From Candidatus Parcubacteria bacterium (GTDB lineage Bacteria; Patescibacteriota; Patescibacteriia; JAACEG01): DNA of 9,454 nt. Positions 1-4,743 of the stretch are shown in pieces. Within the stretch, counting starts at the first letter, position 1; each line of letters starts with the position of its first letter. The notes under the pieces were generated by a model. The model did not search any database. It was not told where the DNA came from and saw nothing but the letters and a program-made list of their open reading frames with translations. A program made the position numbers and the translations under genes. Location: NCBI GenBank assembly GCA_023135505.1, contig JAGLTA010000071.1:1-9454 (forward strand). The letters are read 5' to 3'.

Positions 1-173
1 TCCTGCTCCTGCTCCATCCAGTCCATCTCTGCTTCGCCTTCATGAACCTCGCCGATTTTATGTTTTTTTCCAGTATAAAAAAGTATCCGTTCTGAAACGG
101 TTGTTTTTCCCGCGTCAATATGGGCGATAATTCCGATATTTCTAGTTTTTTCTAATGGGTATTGTCTTGGCAT
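1..173 (-). CDS. fusA: Elongation factor G, N-terminal fragment (runs off the left edge)
   Basis: This is the first 57 codons of translation elongation factor G, the cytoplasmic GTPase that drives ribosomal translocation. The protein begins MPRQYPLEKTRNIGIIAHID, followed directly by the P-loop (AHIDAGKTT, about residues 17-25). It continues into the switch I approach (HKIGEVHEGEAEMDWMEQEQ), which is diagnostic of EF-G rather than EF-Tu or LepA. The remainder lies beyond position 1. The start at 173 matches the family N-terminus. No Shine-Dalgarno sequence precedes it; the upstream bases are AT-rich. It lies downstream of rpsL and rpsG on the same strand, as in a str operon, but is separated from rpsG by about 1.4 kb of other genes and an intrinsic terminator, so it probably has its own promoter. 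A weak -10-like TATAAA lies at 241-246 (minus) without a convincing -35. Confidence 0.96.
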   Translation of the reverse strand, partial: MPRQYPLEKTRNIGIIAHIDAGKTTVSERILFYTGKKHKIGEVHEGEAEMDWMEQEQ

Positions 174-195
174 ATTTTATGAATTAAGGATTAAG

Positions 196-227
196 CCACC
201 CTAACGGGTGGTCACCCGTTAGGGTGA
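196..227. repeat. Two abutting 16-bp palindromes upstream of fusA
   Basis: Positions 196-211 read ccaccc-taac-gggtgg and 212-227 read tcaccc-gtta-gggtga; each is a perfect 6-bp inverted repeat around 4 bases. The two units are also inverted with respect to each other, so 197-210 and 213-226 form a perfect 14-bp stem with a 2-base loop. It can therefore fold as one long hairpin or two short ones. No T-run follows on either strand, so it is not a typical intrinsic terminator. It lies 22 bases before the fusA start codon, and could be a double operator, a leader hairpin or a dispersed palindromic repeat. Confidence 0.85.
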
Positions 228-260
228 AATTAAGAATTTATTTATAATGTTTAATTTTTT

Positions 261-301
261 AAAAAAAAAATTAGAGGAGGCGATGAATTAATCCTCCTCT
301 A
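261..301 (-). terminator. Intrinsic terminator after the small-gene block, before fusA
   Basis: Read on the minus strand, a stem formed by 293-301 and 272-280 (AGAGGAGG with CCTCCTCT plus one A-T pair, 9 bp, 12-base loop) is followed after two bases by ten T residues (261-270). It directly follows the 51-aa gene and should separate upstream transcription from fusA. There is no matching T-run on the plus strand, so it acts in one direction. Confidence 0.8.
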
Positions 302-315
302 TCTTGCTTGCTTAT

Positions 316-471
316 TTACCTCCTTCTCCTTCGCAAATCAAGATCTCCTATGTGCCTCCCAGTTGCTCCACAAAAAATTCTTTTGAATTTTACTTTTACC
401 CCGTTATATTTATTTACGGAGCGAATTATTTTTGTTTTTTTACTTGGATCTGCTTGTTTTTTCTTTTTCAT
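316..471 (-). CDS. Small highly basic protein of unknown function (51 aa)
   Basis: A 51-codon frame starts at ATG 471 and ends at TAA 316. It has the only textbook ribosome binding site in the window: AGGAGG at 478-483, six bases before the ATG. The product is very basic: it opens MKKKKQADPSKKTK, has a central segment with one Cys (RIFCGATGRHIGDLDL, residues 31-46), and ends in five consecutive arginines encoded by CGA AGG AGA AGG AGG. There is no signal peptide or membrane segment. I do not recognise a family; the charge suggests nucleic-acid or ribosome contact, but that is inference. It follows the lipoprotein gene by 54 bases on the same strand and is followed at once by an intrinsic terminator, so it would be the last gene of its transcript. 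The plus-strand frame overlapping it lacks comparable start signals. Confidence 0.55.
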   Translation of the reverse strand: MKKKKQADPSKKTKIIRSVNKYNGVKVKFKRIFCGATGRHIGDLDLRRRRR

Positions 472-477
472 TTTATT

Positions 478-483
478 CCTCCT
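478..483 (-). promoter_or_regulatory. Canonical Shine-Dalgarno site for the 51-aa gene
   Basis: The minus strand reads AGGAGG here, six bases upstream of the ATG at 471. This spacing and perfect match decide the start of the 51-aa gene. None of the other genes in the window has a comparable site. Confidence 0.7.
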
Positions 484-525
484 TTTTTGAATTTTGTTTG
501 CGTTAACATAATATTAAAATTACTT

Positions 526-1065
526 TTATTCATCCAAAAACTCAAAACTTCCCGCCATTTTATCTAAAATATCTCCATATACATCTTCGGTTCCAGTTCT
601 TAAAATATATTGTTTATTATCTCTTGTCGCGATAACTTTTAGATACCCGCTATATTTCCATTCAACATCTTTATCTGCAATTATAAAATCAATGGAATAA
701 AAAAATTTATTTTGCGCTAAAATTTCAGGGCTTTCCGCAAAACCGATATGCAAATCATATCCTAATTCTTTTTCCGCTTGCTCATCTCTGTCGTAATACC
801 AATTTTTATGATATTTTATTCTGACATTTTGATTCTTTTTTTCATAAACCCGCCAGTCTTCTGTTTCTTGAATATTTTGAGTGGTACTTGTCGTCGCTAC
901 TTGCTGCTGTTTATCGTCGTTAACCTCTGATTGTTCATCAACTATAATTTCAGGAGAGGCATTTCTGTTCTCCGTTATCCGATTTCTGACTTCTGACTTT
1001 TGGTTTATGCACCCCGTCGTGATTAAACTAAAAACCAAAATTGTAAGTAAAATTACTTTTTTCAT
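526..1065 (-). CDS. Predicted lipoprotein of unknown function (179 aa)
   Basis: The N-terminus has a lysine pair, a hydrophobic stretch (VILLTILVFSLI, residues 4-15) and a lipobox-like TTGC with Cys19. This suggests signal peptidase II cleavage and lipid anchoring on the outer face of the membrane. Residues about 20-65 are a polar linker rich in Gln, Asn, Thr and Glu. Residues about 66-179 form a compact domain beginning DWRVYEKKNQNVRIKYHKNW. That pattern resembles the start of PsbP/DUF-type domains in small secreted lipoproteins, but I cannot name the family with confidence. The start lies 6 bases past the stop of the 103-aa membrane protein, with no clear Shine-Dalgarno site, so the two genes are probably co-transcribed and perhaps translationally coupled. 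Function unknown; an envelope role is inferred from the signal peptide. Confidence 0.85.
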   Translation of the reverse strand: MKKVILLTILVFSLITTGCINQKSEVRNRITENRNASPEIIVDEQSEVNDDKQQQVATTSTTQNIQETEDWRVYEKKNQNVRIKYHKNWYYDRDEQAEKELGYDLHIGFAESPEILAQNKFFYSIDFIIADKDVEWKYSGYLKVIATRDNKQYILRTGTEDVYGDILDKMAGSFEFLDE

Positions 1066-1071
1066 AAAATT

Positions 1072-1383
1072 TTATTTTGTTTTTCCGTTTTTTTTATTAT
1101 CTTCCTCTTCTTCTTTTTCTTTTTCGTCAATCTTAGATGAACTTCCTATAACGCCATTTAACTGCTTTCTTATTAAAACCGCTAAATCGCTAATATCCTT
1201 ATTTTTTGCTTCAGCGTAAACAGTTAAAGAATTGTAGATTCCGCGCAATGTCTGCGTTATATTTTCCAGCCGCTCTTTCTGTTTAATGGCAACTCTGTTT
1301 TTTTCTCTTCCCCAAAAATATAGAATAATTCCAATAACTCCCAAAAGGACGGAAAGAATGCTTAAATCTAAATAAATAGGCAT
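1072..1383 (-). CDS. Small single-pass membrane protein with charged C-terminal tail (103 aa)
   Basis: One hydrophobic segment near the N-terminus (about residues 8-25, SILSVLLGVIGIILYFW) is followed at once by basic residues (GREKNR). This predicts an N-out, C-in single-pass protein. Residues 31-75 are amphipathic and likely helical or coiled (KQKERLENITQTLRGIY onward). The last 20 residues are a Glu/Lys run, EKEKEEEEDNKKNGKTK. No catalytic motif is visible and I recognise no family. It lies 6 bases upstream of the lipoprotein gene and may form an envelope pair with it. The start at 1383 gives the full membrane segment; no Shine-Dalgarno sequence is visible. A MITE-like repeat separates it from rpsG. 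Confidence 0.75.
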   Translation of the reverse strand: MPIYLDLSILSVLLGVIGIILYFWGREKNRVAIKQKERLENITQTLRGIYNSLTVYAEAKNKDISDLAVLIRKQLNGVIGSSSKIDEKEKEEEEDNKKNGKTK

Positions 1384-1439
1384 AATAAAAATTAAAAAGT
1401 AAAAACGATAATCTTTAAATTACAAAAGGTGAATTCTCC

Positions 1440-1582
1440 TGTCTTTGCGAGCGGAGTGCAACGGAGCGAAGCAATCCCGTTACTGAGTGAACAAACCTAT
1501 AATTATAAATCTCTCTGCGGTAAACAATGAGATTGCTTCGTCGCTCTCTTTCGCTACGCTCATTCGGCTCCTCGCAAAGACA
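1440..1582. mobile_element. MITE-like inverted-repeat element, 143 bp, non-coding
   Basis: The ends are perfect 12-bp terminal inverted repeats: tgtctttgcgag (1440-1451) and ctcgcaaagaca (1571-1582). A second inverted pair lies inside, cgaagcaatc (1467-1476) and gattgcttcg (1531-1540), and a central palindrome tataattata (1498-1507) sits between them. The GCGAGC and GAAGCAATC sequence style is that of dispersed intergenic repeats seen in many bacterial genomes, including CPR. No open frame encodes a transposase, so it would need one supplied in trans, or it may be a REP-like folded element. No clear target-site duplication is visible. It lies between rpsG and the small membrane-protein gene. 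Confidence 0.7.
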
Positions 1583-1600
1583 TCTTAGTTTAATGTTATT

Positions 1601-2071
1601 TTAGTATCTCGCGAAATGGGCAAAGGCTCTATTTGCTTCTGCCTGTTTCTGCACATCCTGTTTCTTTTTCATCGCCGCGCCTTCGTTGTTCGCGGCATCC
1701 ATAAGTTCCATTGCTAATTTCTCGCGCATCGGCTTTCCTTTGCGGGCTTTAGCCGCGGTAAGAAGCCATCTGCTTGCCAGCTGGAATTTTCGCGTACCTT
1801 TTACCATTATCGGCACCTGGTAATTCGCTCCTCCGACTCTTCTCCCTTTAATTTCCATAATAGGAGTCACATTTTTAAGCGCTTTTTCAAAAATATGCAA
1901 AGCGTCATCTTTTGTTTTTTCGCTGATTATGTCAAGCGAATCATAAAAAATATCGCGCGCGACATTTTTTTTGCCCCTTTCCATTATATAATTTATAAAT
2001 TTTGCCGCATTCGCGTTATTAAACTTCGGATCCGGCTTAATCTTTTTTTTAACTGCTTTTTTTCCTCTCAT
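1601..2071 (-). CDS. rpsG: 30S ribosomal protein S7
   Basis: S7 is a primary binder of the 16S rRNA 3' major domain; it nucleates assembly of the 30S head and lines the E site. Diagnostic stretches are PDPKFNNANAAKFINYIM near the N-terminus, the RRVGGANYQVPIMV strand-loop, and the C-terminal AEANRAFAHFARY. I placed the start at 2071 (MRGKKAVKKK), which gives 156 aa, the usual bacterial length, and aligns with the family N-terminus. An in-frame ATG at 2089 would add six residues (MLHDYF) that are not typical of S7. Neither start has a Shine-Dalgarno sequence. The gene follows rpsL by about 90 bases containing an 8-bp tandem repeat, and belongs to the str operon. Confidence 0.96.
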   Translation of the reverse strand: MRGKKAVKKKIKPDPKFNNANAAKFINYIMERGKKNVARDIFYDSLDIISEKTKDDALHIFEKALKNVTPIMEIKGRRVGGANYQVPIMVKGTRKFQLASRWLLTAAKARKGKPMREKLAMELMDAANNEGAAMKKKQDVQKQAEANRAFAHFARY

Positions 2072-2119
2072 AAAATAATCATGTAACATTTTAACAATAA
2101 AACAAATTTGTATTTGGTC

Positions 2120-2159
2120 TGTTTATGTGTTTATGTGTTTATATATTTATATGTTTAAA
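2120..2159. repeat. 8-bp tandem repeat between rpsL and rpsG (five units)
   Basis: Five consecutive 8-bp units read tgtttatg, tgtttatg, tgtttata, tatttata and tgtttaaa. The first two are identical and the others differ by one to three bases. The array occupies most of the rpsL-rpsG spacer, where it would give an unstructured A/U-rich mRNA. It looks like a slippage-prone microsatellite; no function is evident. Confidence 0.75.
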
Positions 2160-2164
2160 TAAAT

Positions 2165-2584
2165 TTATTTTTTCTCTTTTTTGGTTCCGTACAAGCTGCG
2201 GCTCTGTTTTCTTCCTTCAACCCCCTGTGTGTCAAGAACGCCGCGGACAACATGATACCGCACGCCGGGCAGATCCTTAACCCTTCCGCCGCGGATTAAA
2301 ACAATAGAGTGCTCCTGCAGATTGTGTCCTATCCCCGGAATATAAGCCGTCACTTCCATGCCGTTAGAAAGGCGCATTCTCGCGACTTTTCTTAAGGCGG
2401 AGTTAGGTTTTTTCGGCGTTACAGTCACTACTTTAAAACAGACCCCTCTTTTAAAAGGAGCTCCTTTTGGAATAGTTTTTGATCTCCGTTTTAAAGAATT
2501 AAAAACATTCTGCAAAGCAGGCGTTTTTGATTTTTTAATAATTTTTTTCCGCCCTTTGCGGACTAATTGGTTGACAGTAGGCAT
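2165..2584 (-). CDS. rpsL: 30S ribosomal protein S12
   Basis: S12 sits at the decoding centre and helps control accuracy. The 139-aa product starts MPTVNQLVRKGR, the family N-terminus, so ATG 2584 is preferred over an upstream in-frame TTG at 2605. Decoding-centre loops are intact: PKKPNS at residues 57-62 and GGRVKDLPGVRYH at 99-111. D104 is the equivalent of the aspartate that RimO methylthiolates in some bacteria. Lysines at both classical streptomycin-resistance positions (K59, K103) have the wild-type identity. It is about 15 residues longer than the E. coli protein because of an insertion around residues 27-45, as in the long Bacillus-type form. It is the first gene of the minus-strand str cluster and has a good promoter upstream. 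Confidence 0.97.
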   Translation of the reverse strand: MPTVNQLVRKGRKKIIKKSKTPALQNVFNSLKRRSKTIPKGAPFKRGVCFKVVTVTPKKPNSALRKVARMRLSNGMEVTAYIPGIGHNLQEHSIVLIRGGRVKDLPGVRYHVVRGVLDTQGVEGRKQSRSLYGTKKEKK

Positions 2585-2620
2585 AATTTTATTTAAACTT
2601 GTCAAATTAAAATGATAAAC

Positions 2621-2644
2621 AAAAAAACAAGGTAAGTTTTACCT
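2621..2644 (-). promoter_or_regulatory. Small hairpin and U-tract in the rpsL leader (possible attenuator)
   Basis: On the minus strand AGGTAA-AAC-TTACCT (2630-2644, 6-bp stem, 3-base loop) is followed by a T-rich run at 2621-2628. It would lie within about 20 bases of the predicted rpsL transcript start. The stem is short, so it is at best a weak attenuator or a leader structure. Confidence 0.3.
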
Positions 2645-2656
2645 CAATTATTTATA

Positions 2657-2685
2657 ATTAAAACATAGTTTTTAAATTGCGTCAA
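2657..2685 (-). promoter_or_regulatory. Promoter of the str cluster (rpsL)
   Basis: The minus strand has TTGACG at 2680-2685, a 17-base spacer, then TTTAAT at 2657-2662 (five of six matches to TATAAT) preceded by TGT, an extended -10. Transcription would start near 2650, about 65 bases before the rpsL ATG. It faces away from the plus-strand gene at 2732. Confidence 0.65.
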
Positions 2686-2731
2686 TAGTTTGCTTGTGGT
2701 AATGTTATATTAGAATAATTCACAAAATATT

Positions 2732-4054
2732 ATGCTGTTATTTTTAATAATCTATTTTTTAATATTCGCGTTTGTCGCGTATCGCAATCTTGCGGCTGCC
2801 ATAGCGGTAATTGTCGCTTTTCTGCCGTCCTATTTAATCCGTTTTCAAATTTGGGTTTTCCCGACTACTGTTTTAGAAGGGATGATTTTAATCGTCTTTT
2901 TTATCTGGTTCGCGAAATTCGGCTGGAAAAAAATCTCCCAGCGCTTTAAAAATAAAAATTTTTTTCAGCCATATCCTTTTTACAAACAGATTATTTTAAT
3001 AATCGCTGTCTCTTATTTTTCAATTTTTATCGCCCCGGATTTTTATAAAGCAGCCGGGCTGTGGCGCGCCTATTTTTTAGAGCCGATTTTTTTCTTTTTA
3101 GTCTTTGCCAATATTATTAAAACTAAAAAAGATCTGCGGAAAATTTTTTTCAGCTTGGGAATTTCCGCCTTGCTTGTATCTCTGTTTGCTGTTTATCAAA
3201 AAATAACCGGCGATTTTATTCCAGTTGAAATGTGGCGAGGAGCGAGCGAGCGGCGCGTTACCTCATTTTACACTTCGCCGAACGCCGTAGGGTTGTTTTT
3301 AGCGCCGATTATAGCGATCTATTTTGCGTGGCTTTTTGACGATTTTAAAAAAGAAAAGTTATTATTAAATTTTTATAAAATTTTAGTCTTGCTGTTTTCG
3401 CTCGCGGCTGTTATTTTCAGCGTTTCAGAAGGCGCTTGGCTCGGGCTGACAGCGGCCTTTGCGATTTTTTTGCTTCTCATTTTTACAAAAAAATTAAACT
3501 TTAAAATAACAAAAAAGTTTTTTTATAAAATAGCTGTTGCAATCGTATCTTTATCAATAATCGCTTCGCTCTGCTTTGCTAATTTAATTAAAGATAAAAT
3601 TCAACCTGTTTTATTAGACACGGCAAACCAAAATCGCTTTATTCTTTGGCAGGAGTCTTGGAATTTCTTAACGCAAAATCCTAAAAATTTTATTTTTGGC
3701 GCTGGCATATTCGGATTTCCGCAGATTCAGGAAAAATTTAGAGCCCCTTTAAAAATGGAGCCTCTAATCTATCCGCATAATATTTTTCTGAATTTTTGGA
3801 TGGAGATCGGCTTAATCGGCATGCTTGCTTTTATTTGGCTGATTTTAAATTTTTTTATCAATGCGAAAAAAATGTTAAAAAGCGGCCAGCGGATACTTGC
3901 AATTGGATCAATCTCTGCTATGGTTACCGTAATTATACATGGTTTAGTTGATGTCCCATATTTTAAAAATGATTTAGCAGTTTTATTTTGGCTGATTTTA
4001 GGGATTGAAGTTATGATTATGCAGTTGTCAAAAATTAAAACCGAAAATTTTTAA
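2732..4054 (+). CDS. O-antigen ligase/polymerase family membrane protein (Wzy_C type)
   Basis: A 440-aa integral membrane protein with roughly ten hydrophobic segments. It fits the O-antigen ligase superfamily (WaaL, Wzy and PglL relatives), which transfers lipid-linked glycans to an acceptor or polymerises them on the outer face of the cytoplasmic membrane. Family hallmarks are SFYTSPNAVGLFLAPI (residues 178-193), the SEGAWLGL segment (232-239), then the long extracytoplasmic loop with NRFILWQESW (301-310) and the PHNIFLNFWMEIG block (348-360), including the usual His-Asn pair. HGLVDVPYFKNDLAVLFW (403-420) closes the last membrane segments. Donor and acceptor cannot be told from sequence, and no other glycan gene is nearby. 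It starts at 2732 without a clear Shine-Dalgarno sequence, is transcribed divergently from rpsL, and is followed by a terminator. Confidence 0.85.
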   Translation: MLLFLIIYFLIFAFVAYRNLAAAIAVIVAFLPSYLIRFQIWVFPTTVLEGMILIVFFIWFAKFGWKKISQRFKNKNFFQPYPFYKQIILIIAVSYFSIFIAPDFYKAAGLWRAYFLEPIFFFLVFANIIKTKKDLRKIFFSLGISALLVSLFAVYQKITGDFIPVEMWRGASERRVTSFYTSPNAVGLFLAPIIAIYFAWLFDDFKKEKLLLNFYKILVLLFSLAAVIFSVSEGAWLGLTAAFAIFLLLIFTKKLNFKITKKFFYKIAVAIVSLSIIASLCFANLIKDKIQPVLLDTANQNRFILWQESWNFLTQNPKNFIFGAGIFGFPQIQEKFRAPLKMEPLIYPHNIFLNFWMEIGLIGMLAFIWLILNFFINAKKMLKSGQRILAIGSISAMVTVIIHGLVDVPYFKNDLAVLFWLILGIEVMIMQLSKIKTENF

Positions 4055-4071
4055 AAATAGATTTTATAGAC

Positions 4072-4103
4072 ACAAAAAAATCTGCGCGGACGGATTTTTT
4101 TGT
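4072..4103 (+). terminator. Intrinsic terminator after the O-antigen ligase-type gene
   Basis: A perfect 11-bp inverted repeat (acaaaaaaatc at 4072-4082 and gatttttttgt at 4093-4103) surrounds a 10-base G/C-rich centre that adds one G-T and one G-C pair. T-rich sequence follows on the plus strand. The long A/T arms mean it could also work in the opposite direction. Confidence 0.75.
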
Positions 4104-4122
4104 TTTGGTTTTTTGATTTTAA

Positions 4123-4659
4123 AATAATTTAAATAGATGCGCTTTAATTTTTAAAATATCAACAGATACAATTGAAAAATTTTCTGATTATATCGAATCG
4201 GCTTATTTGTTATTCTTTTTAAAAAAATTTTCTTTTAAAATGAAAGGGTAAGAAAAAAGCCCAAGAAAAATTTACGCGATAGACACGGGACTTGCTAATA
4301 TAATCGGTTTTAAATTTAATGAAAACAGAGGAAAATTATATGAAAATATTGTTTTTATAGAATTAGAAAGAAAAAAAACAGGTAATGTTAATTTAAAAAC
4401 TTACTACTGGAAAAACGCAAAACACAGAGAGGTTGACTTTATTATTAAAGAAAAAAACAGGATTAAACAATTAATACAGGTTTGCTATGACTTGTCCGAT
4501 TATAAAACGAAAGAACGGGAAATAAAATCTTTAATCAAGGCAAGCGATGAATTGAAATACGGTAATCTTTTGATAATTACTGATGATTTTGCAGGCAAAG
4601 AAAAAGCCAAAAATAAAAAAATAAAATTCATTCCTTTGTGGAAATGGCTGCCTGAATAA
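4123..4659 (+). pseudogene. Remnant of a DUF4143-type AAA ATPase (C-terminal part only, internal stop)
   Basis: One reading frame runs from a stop at 4120 to TAA at 4657-4659, broken only by an in-frame TAA at 4249-4251. Before it the frame gives STDTIEKFSDYIESAYLLFF; after it, SPRKIYAIDTGLANIIGF, RGKLYENIVFIELERKKTG and KHREVDFIIKEKN. This is the order of the C-terminal half of the AAA_14/DUF4143 ATPases: a winged-helix segment, then a PD-(D/E)XK-like domain with the E-V-D-F strand. The N-terminal ATPase part with Walker motifs (normally over 200 residues) is absent; the preceding bases are the terminator of the upstream gene. There is no start codon or ribosome binding site. The interrupting TAA stands where relatives often have a polar residue such as Gln, so a CAA-to-TAA change is plausible. 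Intact members often sit in accessory regions. Confidence 0.8.
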
Positions 4660-4678
4660 TAAAAATGATTTGATTTTT

Positions 4679-4707
4679 TTGACATCTATCTTTTGTTTTG
4701 ATATTCT
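4679..4707 (+). promoter_or_regulatory. Promoter of ftsH
   Basis: A perfect -35 TTGACA (4679-4684) is followed by a 17-base spacer and TATTCT (4702-4707, four of six matches to TATAAT), preceded by TGA, an extended -10. A start near 4714 would give an untranslated leader of about 30 bases before the ATG at 4744. Confidence 0.65.
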
Positions 4708-4743
4708 AAAATAGATTTATAAATTATTTAGCGATAAAAAATT

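Noticed and set aside
304..567. 87-aa plus-strand open frame over the 51-aa and lipoprotein genes
   Set aside because: It starts with a non-ATG codon, has no ribosome binding site, overlaps the lipoprotein gene in antisense, and its hydrophobic composition is what the reverse of Lys-rich coding sequence gives.
881..1219. 112-aa plus-strand open frame
   Set aside because: It is antisense across the lipoprotein and one-TM protein genes; Ser/Phe-rich translation of reversed Glu/Lys codons.
2120..2159. Possible CRISPR array
   Set aside because: The units are 8 bp, directly abutting, with no spacers.
2585..2605. Upstream TTG start for rpsL adding MTSLNKI
   Set aside because: S12 proteins begin MPT-NQL-RKGR, which matches the ATG at 2584; the extra residues have no family support and no ribosome binding site.
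2606..2731. Plus-strand promoter for the O-antigen ligase-type gene
   Set aside because: Candidate hexamers such as TTGCTT at 2690-2695 with TAGAAT at 2711-2716 have only 15-base spacing and weak matches; not strong enough to list.
4249..4251. Stop-codon recoding as an explanation for the in-frame TAA in the DUF4143 remnant
   Set aside because: TAA ends every complete gene here, and known CPR recoding concerns UGA. The long conserved genes also have no internal TGA, so the standard code fits and a nonsense mutation is simpler.
4500..4685. 61-aa minus-strand open frame
   Set aside because: It is antisense to the DUF4143 remnant, whose plus-strand frame shows family motifs; no supporting signals.
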